A stretch of 64,000 nucleotides of DNA from Sphingopyxis sp. CCNWLW2 (lineage in GTDB: Bacteria > Pseudomonadota > Alphaproteobacteria > Sphingomonadales > Sphingomonadaceae). Positions 1-8,035 of the stretch are shown here, piece by piece (position 1 is the stretch's first letter; every line of letters begins with the position of its first letter). The notes beneath the pieces were generated by a model that was not told where the DNA came from, did not search any database, and saw nothing but the letters and a program-made list of their open reading frames with translations. The position numbers were made by a program, and so were the translations under genes. Location of the stretch: positions 434,001 to 498,000 of the forward strand of contig NZ_JBAWKJ010000001.1 in assembly GCF_037095755.1 (NCBI RefSeq). Direction: 5' to 3'.

Positions 1-1
1 C

Positions 2-361
2 GCGCAGCTGCGAAGCGTGGTGGGCGCCGATGCGCCCGCGCCCGATCACCGGCCCGCCGCCGCGGAAAGCTTCGGCGTCCGCCTGCAGCGGCTGCGCACG
101 GCGAAGGAGCTGACGCAAGGGCAGCTCGCCGTCCATTTGGGGGTCAGCGAACCGTCGATTTCCGCCTGGGAGCTCGACAAGGCGCGGCCCAAAGCCGGCC
201 GGATGGAAGCCTTGTCGCTCGCGCTCGGCGTCGAAATCGCCGAACTCCTCGGCATTGACGAGGCCGAAAATCTGAACGAGCTGGTCGCGAGAGCCAAGGC
301 GCAAATCGCCAAGGCGGCGTGCGTCAGTCCCGACAACATCAAGTTCACGATCGAGATGTGA
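2..361 (+). CDS. HTH (XRE) regulator, 5'-truncated by window; probable PilZ-HTH fusion paralogue
   Basis: The frame is open to the left edge, so the true start lies outside the window. A GTG at 17 would give 114 residues but is probably internal. The visible part has a Cro/CI-type helix-turn-helix (RLQRLRTAKELTQGQLAVHL, then VSEPSISAWELDKARPK) and a short tail ending IKFTIEM. The first visible residues (AQLR) and the tail match the equivalent places in the PilZ-HTH protein at 7333-8022 (AAQLR... and ...VKITIEY), so this is very likely the C-terminal half of a paralogue whose PilZ half is cut off. It converges on the pilus operon to its right, separated by a terminator hairpin. DNA binding is known for the fold; pilus control is inference. 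Confidence 0.8.
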   Translation, partial: AQLRSVVGADAPAPDHRPAAAESFGVRLQRLRTAKELTQGQLAVHLGVSEPSISAWELDKARPKAGRMEALSLALGVEIAELLGIDEAENLNELVARAKAQIAKAACVSPDNIKFTIEM

Positions 362-381
362 CCCGCCGGTCGCGCAAACAC

Positions 382-407
382 AAAACCCTCCGACATCGCC
401 GGAGGGT
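382..407 (-). terminator. Rho-independent terminator of the pilus operon
   Basis: An 8-bp perfect inverted repeat (ACCCTCCG / CGGAGGGT, loop of 7) spans 385-407. Read on the minus strand it is followed by TTTTG then TGTTT, the expected U-rich tail. On the plus strand no T-run follows, so it mainly ends leftward transcription from the pilus genes. Confidence 0.7.
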
Positions 408-433
408 GCGTGCTTGGCGGTAATTGCCTGGCG

Positions 434-847
434 TCAGGTGGGGATGATCGTCAGTTCGAAACGATCGGTGTCGAAGCCCTGCTCACCGGGCACTGCCGCG
501 ATGGGCCGCTCCCGGACCCGCGGGCCGGTCGCGCGGCTGAGAACCGCATGGCCCGAGCCGTTCAGGACGATCTCGTCATTTCCGGCGATGATCCGCGCGC
601 CTTCCAGCGAACCGGGCGCATAGTTGATCACAAGATCATAGCCGGTCGGGGCGTTGCAATATTCGCGGAAGCTGCCCAGCGACACGGCATTGCCGCTGAT
701 CGCGCCGAATCCCGTCGCCTGATGCTGCACCGTGCAATGCACGGGAACCGTCAGGCTGAGGTTGAATCCGAACGTCGCCGCCGTGGCGGTCGTCGGCGCC
801 GCAGCGAGTATGAAGCCCGCAACGCCGAGCGAGAATTTCTGAATCAT
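434..847 (-). CDS. Small spore-coat-U (SCPU) family pilus subunit
   Basis: 137 residues with a clear Sec signal peptide (MIQKFSLGVAGFILAAAPTT, cleavage near ATAA) and a single SCPU/archaic-pilin-like domain. A Cys pair (VHCTVQH and EYCNAPTGYD) is placed as in Csu subunits, with the usual C-terminal beta-strand (FELTIIPT). It is the last gene of the pilus operon and lies about 100 bp past the tip-like gene, the widest gap apart from those around the major pilin. It could be a minor subunit or an anchor/terminator pilin. The gap 848-944 is relatively AT-rich and might hold a secondary promoter. Family assignment rests on the SCPU pattern; the precise role is inference. Confidence 0.75.
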   Translation of the reverse strand: MIQKFSLGVAGFILAAAPTTATAATFGFNLSLTVPVHCTVQHQATGFGAISGNAVSLGSFREYCNAPTGYDLVINYAPGSLEGARIIAGNDEIVLNGSGHAVLSRATGPRVRERPIAAVPGEQGFDTDRFELTIIPT

Positions 848-944
848 CCGCCAAACCTTTCCGCCTGTAGGCCGAAGCTGTTGGATGATTGTTTAGGCTC
901 GCAAATCTAACATTCAGTTAAGGCGCGCGGCCGCAGCGCCTGCT

Positions 945-1862
945 TCAGCGTGCGGTCACCGCGATGGAGATCACGTCGCTGTACACGCCGGCGCGGCGAT
1001 CGGAGGTATTGCCGATCAGGAACTGGATCGGCAGCGCATCGCGACGGAGGTTGCCCTGCGTTGAGCCGGATATGGTGCGCATGCCCGTCAGATTGACGGC
1101 GTTTCCGCCGATCGCGAGGCTATAGGGCACATACCATTCGCTCGAACCGAGACGCAGGCGGCCCGAATTGGCCGAAGTGACGCTGAGGTCGTAGGACCCG
1201 GTGCTGGCGACGCGAAGCTGGAGCGGCACCGGCGCGACGCCGGGCCGCAGTTCGCCAAGGTCGACGACCGCATGCCCATCGCTCATCGTATAGGCACCGG
1301 CGAGACCGATCCGCGCCGAAGGCAGCACATCGATGCCAAGCACGATGCGCGTGCCGCCGAGCGAACGGAAATTGCCGTCCTGCGCTTCCAGCGTCACGTC
1401 CTGGGTAAAGGTGCCCGATTCCTTCACATCGTCGGGATCGGCAACCAGCTTGAAGAGCAAGGTGCGCGAGGCATTGGCGCCGAGTGTCAGCATCCGCTGC
1501 GACGGAGCCCGCTGCGTCCGCCCGACGCGCGGCGTCACATCCTGCGTGTCGGTCAGGTTGAGCAGGGCATAGCCGATCGGCTTTCCCGTGCCCTTCGACA
1601 GGCCAAAGGGCGGCTGGCTCAGTTCGAAGGTCGGGGTGAAGCGGCATTCCGCCGTGCCTTCGTTGACGAAGGTGACCCCGAATGTTCCTTCGGGAATCGC
1701 GCTGTCGAACGGGTCATAGCCCTGAATCAGCCAGCTTGTCGGCGTCGCGTTGGCACGGATGAGGCAATCGGCGCCGCGGATGTTGGCACCCGGCGCCGGC
1801 GCCTGCGCGTGAAGCGGCACAGCGAGGAAGGCCGCGGCGAGGAACAGAGTATGGCGCAGCAT
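945..1862 (-). CDS. SCPU-domain pilus tip/adhesin-like subunit (CsuE-like)
   Basis: 305 residues with signal peptide (MLRHTLFLAAAFLAVPLHAQ). The length fits two Ig-like domains. The N-terminal half carries a Cys pair (ADCLIRANATP, AECRFTPTF); the C-terminal half is a typical SCPU domain ending YSDVISIAVTAR. In Csu-type systems the gene after the usher encodes the two-domain tip subunit, and this gene sits 8 bp downstream of the usher. A strong Shine-Dalgarno (AGGAGG at 1867-1872) overlaps the usher stop region and fixes the ATG at 1862. Exported and assembled through the usher; adhesin activity is inferred from position and size. Confidence 0.8.
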   Translation of the reverse strand: MLRHTLFLAAAFLAVPLHAQAPAPGANIRGADCLIRANATPTSWLIQGYDPFDSAIPEGTFGVTFVNEGTAECRFTPTFELSQPPFGLSKGTGKPIGYALLNLTDTQDVTPRVGRTQRAPSQRMLTLGANASRTLLFKLVADPDDVKESGTFTQDVTLEAQDGNFRSLGGTRIVLGIDVLPSARIGLAGAYTMSDGHAVVDLGELRPGVAPVPLQLRVASTGSYDLSVTSANSGRLRLGSSEWYVPYSLAIGGNAVNLTGMRTISGSTQGNLRRDALPIQFLIGNTSDRRAGVYSDVISIAVTAR

Positions 1863-1870
1863 AATGCCTC

Positions 1871-4498
1871 CTAATTTTTCGTACCGGGGCGAACGGTGCC
1901 AAGGTTCAATAGACCATCGGTGTCCGCAGGTACTGTGAATTCGAAACTCCGGTCGATCGTGCCGTTCGCGCCATAGGTTTCCACCAGATAGCGGCGGCCC
2001 GGCAGCAGGTTGGTGATCGCGAAGCGCCCGACCGAATTGGTGAAGAACGGAATCGGCTTGGGGCTTTCGGCGTCCTTGACGTCGAGCAGCGTCACGCGCC
2101 CCCCGACGAGCGACACGGGCTTTTCGGGCGCGAGGATCAACGTGCCCATCGCGCTGGCAAAGGCGTCGGTGCCGATGCGCGCCGCATAGCCGCTCTTGTA
2201 GGGCGGATGGACGCGGAACACGCCGGGGCCGGTGTCGTAACCCGTCGGCGGATCCTCGACGTCATATTGCACCGACTGGGTGGCGTAGGAGCCGAGGAAA
2301 TTATTGACCGCCGCGCCCAGCGCGCCGCTCTTGCTGATATAATTATTCTCGGCGAGCGACTGTCCCGCGACGACGCTGCGCTTGCCCAGATTCTTGTGCG
2401 GCGAGAGCAGCATGAAGCTGTCATTGATCCGCCGCCCGATGCCAAAGCTGCCGTCGGCAAAGGCCAGCGACGTCCCGACGCGGACCGTCGTCGCATTGAG
2501 CTGCGCGACGTCACCCAGATTGGGGCCGAACGTCGCATGGCTGATCGATGCATCAAAACGGTTGGCCGAATAGGTCGCGTAGCCGAGCGCGCGCGCGCTG
2601 TTGTCGTCGCGGGTGACGACGCCGCCGAAACCGAGGCTGTTGAGCTGGTTGAGGCCGCTCTGGTTGTAGGAAAGCTCGCCCAGATTGTCGCGGCTTTCGT
2701 AACGCGCCTCGGCGCGGCGACGATAGTCGGGCTGGAACACCACGCCGACGTTGAAGCTGACCCCGTTGCCGCGCGAAAAGGCCGACGGAAATTTGGCGTA
2801 GTCGACCCCGGCGCGGATCGTCCATTGCCGGTCGACACGATAAAAGCCGGTGACCCCGGCGCGATAACTGTCGCCGAGCGCGCCGCGCCCCTTGAGGTAG
2901 GACGCCGATGCGGTCGCGGTCAGCCGCATGGTGAATTGCCGCGAATATTGGCCCGTTATCGTCGCCGACGTGGTGTTGATCCCGTCGACATTGCCGAGCG
3001 TCGCGAACTTGGGCGACAGATAGTCGGCGCGCAGCGTGAAACTGTCCGACAGTCCTTCGCGATCGATGAAATGTTCATAGCTGACGCCGCCGGCAAAACC
3101 CTCGCCCGCGGTTTTCGAATGGCTGCCGCCGGCATCGAGCAGCAGGCGGCCACCGTTGGGAAGGACGAACTGCGTCTGTCCGGTCAGCGTCTGGACATCC
3201 TTGCTGGCCTGCAAACCAACCCCGATCGCGGGGCGATTGAAGAATGCCTTGCGGAAGAAGCCGGTGAAGGCGACCGGACCGCGATAATCGGGTGCGCCGC
3301 CGAAAGTGCGGCTGGTCGGACCGAAAAAGGCGCCATATTCATGATCGCCGGGATCGAGGTCGATCGGGTCGAGATATTGCTGATAGGAGAGGTTCTGGAC
3401 CGCGCCGCTGTTGTCGGTGACCTGGATATCGACATCGTTGCTGCCCGCGACGAGCGGCAGTGAGCTGAAGTCGTAACGGCCCGGCTGGAGGCGAACCTCG
3501 CGATAGAGCGACCCGTTGCGCAGGAAACGGACCGTCGATTCACGCTGCAGGACGAGCTGGCGATTCGACTGGAGGATCGCCGACCGAAAGCTGTTGAAGC
3601 GCCGCCGCTGCCGCAGGACGCCGACGCCGCCCATTTCGACGAAGGATTGCTGGCCGCGAATTTCGGGGTCGAGATCGCCGAGGAACCAGCGCCGATACGC
3701 CTCCGGCTGGTCATAGACGAGGCGCGCATAGTTGCGCGTGAACTTGTACGAATCCCCGCCCAGCCCGAATTGCTGCCCGAGCTGCGCATCGCCTTCGAAC
3801 ACGAATTTGCCGAGCCGCACCGCACCGTCGAAGTTGATCGTCGGCGGATCGGCCTGATTGCCCTCCCAGATATAGCTCTGGATCGCGCTGAGGTTCAAAA
3901 AAGCCGAAAACCCCGCCGGCTGCATCGTCACATCGTTGGCGTCTTCGCGCGGCGGCGCGAAAATATCCTTGATCGCCCGCTGTTCGGCGGACACCTCGAC
4001 GACGACGACCGCCAAGGTGCTGGGGTCGTAGGTCAGCTGGACGCCCGTCTTGCCCAGATCGTCGGGGCCAAAATTGGGTAGCGACGCCAGGCGCGACGCC
4101 AGCTCGGCATGTGCCGTCTCGTTCAGAACGGGCTGCATCAGCCGCACGAAGGTCGCCGATTCGAGCAGGAAACGGTCGTCCGCGGTCAGCAGCATCGGAA
4201 TATCGCCGAGGCTGCTGCTCTGGAAGGTCAGCGGCACCGTCATTTCGATGTCGCGGTCGTACGGATTGATATCCGGGCGTCCATGCGCGCCGATCGGAAG
4301 CTGCGGCATGACCGGCGTCGGCGTCGGGATCGGCGGGATCTGCGTCCCCGGCAACGGGATGACTGTCGGCGCGCCCGGGTCTGGAGCCGACGGCGACGGG
4401 CGCGGGTTCTGCGGCAGCGGAATCGATACCTGCGCCGCCGCCGTGCTCGCGCACAGCGCCGACAGCGCCACACTACTCAGAGCGAACCCGATCCTCAC
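1871..4498 (-). CDS. Outer-membrane usher of archaic (Csu-type) chaperone-usher pilus
   Basis: 875 residues from a GTG start at 4498, whose GTGA overlaps the chaperone stop codon. An in-frame upstream extension to 4636 is just chaperone-gene overlap. Signal peptide (VRIGFALSSVALSALCASTAAAQ), then a Pro-rich linker (about residues 25-70), an N-terminal periplasmic domain, a central beta-barrel with many alternating Tyr/Arg/Phe strands (for example RGPVAFTGFFRKAFFNRPAIGVG), and C-terminal carboxypeptidase-like/plug-fold repeats (VSLVGGRVTLLDVKDAESP, FAITNLLPGRRYLVETYG). It forms the outer-membrane pore that receives chaperone-subunit complexes and secretes the fibre. Size and order fit CsuD-like ushers. 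Confidence 0.9.
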   Translation of the reverse strand: MRIGFALSSVALSALCASTAAAQVSIPLPQNPRPSPSAPDPGAPTVIPLPGTQIPPIPTPTPVMPQLPIGAHGRPDINPYDRDIEMTVPLTFQSSSLGDIPMLLTADDRFLLESATFVRLMQPVLNETAHAELASRLASLPNFGPDDLGKTGVQLTYDPSTLAVVVVEVSAEQRAIKDIFAPPREDANDVTMQPAGFSAFLNLSAIQSYIWEGNQADPPTINFDGAVRLGKFVFEGDAQLGQQFGLGGDSYKFTRNYARLVYDQPEAYRRWFLGDLDPEIRGQQSFVEMGGVGVLRQRRRFNSFRSAILQSNRQLVLQRESTVRFLRNGSLYREVRLQPGRYDFSSLPLVAGSNDVDIQVTDNSGAVQNLSYQQYLDPIDLDPGDHEYGAFFGPTSRTFGGAPDYRGPVAFTGFFRKAFFNRPAIGVGLQASKDVQTLTGQTQFVLPNGGRLLLDAGGSHSKTAGEGFAGGVSYEHFIDREGLSDSFTLRADYLSPKFATLGNVDGINTTSATITGQYSRQFTMRLTATASASYLKGRGALGDSYRAGVTGFYRVDRQWTIRAGVDYAKFPSAFSRGNGVSFNVGVVFQPDYRRRAEARYESRDNLGELSYNQSGLNQLNSLGFGGVVTRDDNSARALGYATYSANRFDASISHATFGPNLGDVAQLNATTVRVGTSLAFADGSFGIGRRINDSFMLLSPHKNLGKRSVVAGQSLAENNYISKSGALGAAVNNFLGSYATQSVQYDVEDPPTGYDTGPGVFRVHPPYKSGYAARIGTDAFASAMGTLILAPEKPVSLVGGRVTLLDVKDAESPKPIPFFTNSVGRFAITNLLPGRRYLVETYGANGTIDRSFEFTVPADTDGLLNLGTVRPGTKN

Positions 4499-5298
4499 TG
4501 CTTGAACGACAGCTTGATCGGTCCGGGGCCGAAGCCGGGAACGGGTACGCGGAAAGCGCGCTCGCCCTGCGCGGGCACATAGCCGGTGCCGACCGCGCGG
4601 TTGAGTTCCTCGGGCGAGATGTCGACGCGCAGCCATTTGCCGTCGATGCCGATGCCCTCGAGCTGCCAGCCGAAGTTGGACATCATCGCGTGGCGGCGGC
4701 CGTCGTTGCGCAGGGTGATTTCGACCCCGTCCTGCATCGGCGGCAATTCTTTCGATCCCGGCGGCGCGGGCGGCTGATACATGAGCTGCTTGACCGTCGT
4801 CGCCTTGACGTCGGGCTTCGCGCCGGGCGGCGCCACGACGACCAGCGCGCGCATATTGTAAAGCACCTGAACCTGCGCGCCGAGCGCGTCGGCAGAGCCG
4901 GGCTCAAAGGCGACGGGCAATTGCTCGACCGAGACATAATAGGCCTGCGATGCCGCCAATTCGGCGCCGCCCACCCATTGCAGGCGGACGACCTGCCGTC
5001 CGCTGGCGGGCAAAACGCCCTGCGGCGGGAAAATCAGGAAATCCTGGTCGGCGGGGGTTTCGACGATATTCCCGTCCTTGTCGATTTCCATCCGGAAAAC
5101 GCGGGTCTGGAACGCCAGATTGCCGGGATTGATATTCTGGACCTCGATCCGCGCCACCGCATTGGTGCCACGCGATTCCATTTCGACGACCATCGGCGAG
5201 ACGCGCATCGCCAGGGCGGGGCTGGCCAGCACCACGACAGCGGCGAGCGCAGCCAAAAGCGCGCGCGCATGACGCTTCACCGTCGCAAAAGCTGACAT
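4495..5298 (-). CDS. Periplasmic pilus chaperone (PapD/CsuC-like)
   Basis: 267 residues from ATG 5298 with signal peptide (MSAFATVKRHARALLAALAA, cleavage near ALA/MRV). It has the two-domain immunoglobulin-like chaperone pattern: N-domain (RVSPMVVEMESRGTNAVARI, FPPQGVLPASGRQVVRLQW) and C-domain (VEITLRNDGRRHAMMSNFGW). It would cap pilin subunits by donor-strand complementation and deliver them to the usher, whose start overlaps this stop by 4 bp. ATGs at 5307 and 5340 are alternatives; 5298 has a GGGGA at workable spacing and places the signal peptide first. A terminator-like hairpin lies just upstream (5351-5374), so expression may be lower than that of the major pilin. Confidence 0.88.
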   Translation of the reverse strand: MSAFATVKRHARALLAALAAVVVLASPALAMRVSPMVVEMESRGTNAVARIEVQNINPGNLAFQTRVFRMEIDKDGNIVETPADQDFLIFPPQGVLPASGRQVVRLQWVGGAELAASQAYYVSVEQLPVAFEPGSADALGAQVQVLYNMRALVVVAPPGAKPDVKATTVKQLMYQPPAPPGSKELPPMQDGVEITLRNDGRRHAMMSNFGWQLEGIGIDGKWLRVDISPEELNRAVGTGYVPAQGERAFRVPVPGFGPGPIKLSFKQ

Positions 5299-5350
5299 AT
5301 TCCCCATCCCCCTGTCCTCACCGGACGTAATTGCACTCATTTATAAAGAA

Positions 5351-5374
5351 AGGGGAAAGATCGCTCTTTCCCCT
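5351..5374 (-). terminator. Intra-operon attenuator hairpin after the major pilin
   Basis: A perfect 10-bp inverted repeat (AGGGGAAAGA / TCTTTCCCCT) with a 4-base loop. Read on the minus strand it is followed by TTCTTTATAA, a weak U-tract. It lies 25 bp after the major-pilin stop and before the chaperone, the usual place for a partial terminator that keeps subunit mRNA in excess over assembly machinery. Confidence 0.65.
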
Positions 5375-5398
5375 CTCCCTATTCGTTACCGCGCGGGA

Positions 5399-6157
5399 TT
5401 AGAGCGCGCGCAGCGTCAGCGTGGTCGTGCCGGTGTACGAACCAGCGACCAGGCCCTTGTTGGTCACGGCCGGAGCAACGATGTCGATGTCCATGCGCGA
5501 ACGCCATGCACCCTGCTGCTTCGAGCCGGCGTTGCCGGTGGTCGGAACGACGAGCGACTGCGACGAGCCAGCGGTCTGCGCGTTCAGCGCAACGCCGGTC
5601 CACGAAGCGGTCACCGAATAGGGGATGTTCGCCTGGAACTCGTCGGTGTCATAACCGCCCGGGTTCGCGTTCACGAGGCCGCGGATGTCGTTCTTGTTGA
5701 TTTCGACGACATTGTTGGTGTTGCAACCAGCGGTCAGCGTGTCGATGTTGGCTTCGGCCTGGCCGACCATTTCGAACGCCGAGTTGACGTTTTCGTTGTT
5801 GCCGGTGCGCACACCGATCACGCCGAAGTCGATATTACGAGCGCTCGAATCGTTGCCGGCATAGAACGAGCAGTCGCGGTTGACGGTGCCGCTCAGCGAG
5901 AACGCAACGTTGACAGTCGGGGTGTTCGCTTCGCTGTCGCTGGGTGCATCAGCCTGTGCGCGATAGCGCGTGCCGACACCCAGGCCCAGACCGAATTCGA
6001 GACCCAGCGTCTCGAGGCCATTGGGGTTCGTCGAGGTGTAAGGAATGCCCAGAACCGTACCAGCATAATGACGCTGGTTGGTGTGCTGAGCGGCAGCCGG
6101 CGTGGCAACGGCGATGAGCGCGATGGCGGCGACGGTGCCGCTAAGGATCTTCTTCAT
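5399..6157 (-). CDS. Major pilin-like subunit of the archaic chaperone-usher pilus
   Basis: 252 residues from ATG 6157; GAGGGAAGA is the Shine-Dalgarno, and an upstream in-frame ATG at 6217 lacks one. Signal peptide MKKILSGTVAAIALIAVATP (cleavage AAAQ). The mature part is long for an SCPU pilin, Asn/Thr/Gly-rich and acidic, with two cysteines (NRDCSFYAG, TAGCNTNN) and a pilin-type final strand (GTTTLTLRAL). Its DNA is visibly less GC-rich than its neighbours, with many AAC/GAA/GTT codons, as often seen in highly expressed structural genes. A hairpin on each side may stabilise its mRNA. The major-subunit role is inferred from position and composition. Confidence 0.78.
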   Translation of the reverse strand: MKKILSGTVAAIALIAVATPAAAQHTNQRHYAGTVLGIPYTSTNPNGLETLGLEFGLGLGVGTRYRAQADAPSDSEANTPTVNVAFSLSGTVNRDCSFYAGNDSSARNIDFGVIGVRTGNNENVNSAFEMVGQAEANIDTLTAGCNTNNVVEINKNDIRGLVNANPGGYDTDEFQANIPYSVTASWTGVALNAQTAGSSQSLVVPTTGNAGSKQQGAWRSRMDIDIVAPAVTNKGLVAGSYTGTTTLTLRAL

Positions 6158-6267
6158 AATCTTCTTCCCTCTATCATGCCGCCCGGCCCAATGCCGAATG
6201 CGACCTAATACCTGCACCGAACTGGTCGGAGACCGGAGGGGCAGCGGTGCCTACCCTTCCGGCTACC

Positions 6268-6288
6268 GTCCGCGGTTCATCCGCGGAC
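6268..6288 (-). other. Intergenic hairpin upstream of the major pilin
   Basis: 8-bp perfect inverted repeat GTCCGCGG / CCGCGGAC with a 5-base loop, between the first subunit gene and the major pilin. No T-run follows on either strand, so an mRNA processing or 5'-protecting element is more likely than a terminator. Confidence 0.4.
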
Positions 6289-6295
6289 GAATTCG

Positions 6296-6820
6296 TTAAA
6301 TCGGAGAGACCGTGATCGTGATCGTTTCCGAATAGTCGCCAGCCAGCAGCCCGGCCTCGCCCGAAGGCTGACCAAGCTCGACCGCCAGGACCATTCCGTC
6401 CGTCGCGATGCCGCCGTTGCTGGAGATGACGCCGCCGGCCAGAAGTTGGCGACTGTTGAAGGATTGGCTCACCGTCTGCCGCGACGGATATCGCACAGGC
6501 ATTTCGACGGCGAGATTATAAGGCAGGACGCCGCTATACGGGCCTTGGCCGTTCGGCATCGTCGTGTGGGTCAGGCCGCCGCGCGCGCCCTTGATCGTCA
6601 TCGTGAAGGGGACGTTGCAATCGAGCGCCACGCGCGTTTCGATGCCCAGGCCGCGCCGTTCCAGATTGCCGAAATCCATATTGGCGATGCTGCCCATCGC
6701 GCAATGCTGGCGGATCGCGCCGCTGACCGCGATGTCGAGCGATTTGACGTTCCGGATTTCTTCTGCGTTCGCGGGCACAGCAAAAGCCGCCGCGGCAAGC
6801 GCAAAAATCATGAGCCTCAT
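6296..6820 (-). CDS. SCPU-domain minor pilin, first gene of the pilus operon
   Basis: 174 residues from ATG 6820; GGGGG lies 8 bases upstream, and an ATG at 6844 is an alternative that would place eight residues before the signal peptide. Signal peptide MRLMIFALAAAAFAVPANAE. One SCPU domain with two cysteines (RQHCAMGS, ALDCNVPF) and the typical C-terminal strand (YSETITITVSPI). CsuA/B-like in size and domain. It is transcribed first, from the long upstream region 6845-7332, and precedes the major pilin by 138 bp. Confidence 0.8.
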   Translation of the reverse strand: MRLMIFALAAAAFAVPANAEEIRNVKSLDIAVSGAIRQHCAMGSIANMDFGNLERRGLGIETRVALDCNVPFTMTIKGARGGLTHTTMPNGQGPYSGVLPYNLAVEMPVRYPSRQTVSQSFNSRQLLAGGVISSNGGIATDGMVLAVELGQPSGEAGLLAGDYSETITITVSPI

Positions 6821-6844
6821 GACATGAACCCCCAAAAATCCCAA

Positions 6845-7332
6845 CGGTTTCAGGCTCCGCTTTGCGGATGGCCCTCTGGCACCCCCGTGCCCGACAAGTC
6901 GCGACCCGACTCATCAACCCGTCTGTTAATAAAAACTTAGTACATAAATTAAGACAGCTTCGCACCCCCAAATTGGCGCGGGCCAAAATTGGGCGCCGGC
7001 GATGTCGTTCAAGTTCAACGGAAATTCGTGCTTTCTTGCGCCTGTCGAGGGTTAATTCGGCGCACGTCAAGGCGGAAGCCTGACTATCGGCGTTCAGAAT
7101 CGGGACAATCGATGTTAATATCTTAACAGGAAAGTTGACACTAAGTTCAATTGGAGCTGCCGAAATCGGGGAAAATCCGCGGCGGACTGCCGATTCACCC
7201 GCCGCAAGCAGCGCACAGTTCGCCCCAAGGACGGCGAACGGACCTTGTTGCCGGGCATCCGGCGGAGCATGTGCCCGCGATGCGGCGCTCTCCATTAACC
7301 ACTCGACAACCGATCGCGCGCATAGCTGACCC
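6845..7332. promoter_or_regulatory. Long divergent control region between pilus operon and PilZ-HTH regulator
   Basis: This 488-bp stretch has no convincing gene. It is markedly AT-richer than the rest of the window, especially 6926-6952 (runs such as TTAATAAAAACTTAGTACAT). It contains an inverted repeat GTTAA-N4-TTAAC at 7114-7127 and a perfect -35-like TTGACA at 7134-7139 without a good -10 partner. It must carry the pilus operon promoter (minus strand) and the regulator promoter (plus strand). Exact promoter elements cannot be fixed by eye. Confidence 0.5.
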
Positions 7333-8022
7333 ATGCCCATTCATGCGATGATCGAACAGCGACAGACCGGCGAAAGCACGCGCGGCGCGCCGCGTATGCA
7401 TATGCGATTTGAAGCGGCGGGATCGCTCGAAGGCAGCGAGGGCACGACGGTGGCGATCCACAATCTGTCGGCGACCGGCATGCTGATCGAAACCGCATCC
7501 GATCTGGCCATCGGTCAGCGGCTGACGGTCGCCTTGCCCGAGGCGCCCGATTGCGCCGCCACCATCGTGTGGCGCAGCGAGGCGCTCGCGGGCTGCCGTT
7601 TCGACCGGCCGCTGTCGCGCGCGGCGCTCAGCGCGGCGCAGCTGCGCAATCCGCTTCCGGGCGACGTAGATCCGGCGCGCATTCCCGACGGCGACGAAAT
7701 GCTGGCGCAGCGCCTGCTCCGGCTGCGGAAAGAACGCGGCCTCAGCCGCGCGGCGCTTTCGGATCTGACCGGGTTCAGCCGACCCAGCATCTGGGCATGG
7801 GAAAGCGGCAAGACCGTGCCGCGGCGCAGCAACCTGCCCGCGCTGGCCGAGGTTTTTGGCATTTCGGAGCAGGAACTGATCGCCGGCGGACCATCAGCGG
7901 CACATGCCGATCCCGCCGCGAGCGCGCAGCAAATGCATGCGCTGGTCCGCGCGAGCCGCGAAGAGATCGCCGCGCTCGCCGGCGTCGATCCCGCCAAGGT
8001 CAAGATCACGATCGAATATTGA
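7333..8022 (+). CDS. PilZ-HTH fusion regulator (candidate c-di-GMP-responsive)
   Basis: 229 residues. The N-terminal PilZ domain (about 15-105) has both c-di-GMP-binding motifs: R17-xxx-R21 (RGAPR) and N44-x-S-x-x-G49 (NLSATG). A Cro/CI-type HTH follows (about 122-178: LSRAALSDLTGFSRPSIWAW). The conserved tail ends AGVDPAKVKITIEY. The gene is divergent from the pilus operon across a 488-bp control region, and the truncated HTH gene at the left edge is its paralogue. PilZ binding of c-di-GMP is established for the family. Regulation of the adjacent pilus by c-di-GMP is inference. No Shine-Dalgarno precedes the ATG; TAGCTGACCC directly abuts it. Confidence 0.85.
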   Translation: MPIHAMIEQRQTGESTRGAPRMHMRFEAAGSLEGSEGTTVAIHNLSATGMLIETASDLAIGQRLTVALPEAPDCAATIVWRSEALAGCRFDRPLSRAALSAAQLRNPLPGDVDPARIPDGDEMLAQRLLRLRKERGLSRAALSDLTGFSRPSIWAWESGKTVPRRSNLPALAEVFGISEQELIAGGPSAAHADPAASAQQMHALVRASREEIAALAGVDPAKVKITIEY

Positions 8023-8035
8023 CGGGCCGCGCGCC

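Noticed and set aside
4499..4636. Longer N-terminus for the usher
   Set aside because: The extension has no signal peptide and overlaps chaperone codons; the GTG at 4498 gives a clean signal peptide and a GTGA overlap.
434..6820. Spore coat genes in a non-sporulating organism
   Set aside because: SCPU is only a domain name; with usher and chaperone present these are archaic pilus subunits, not sporulation genes.
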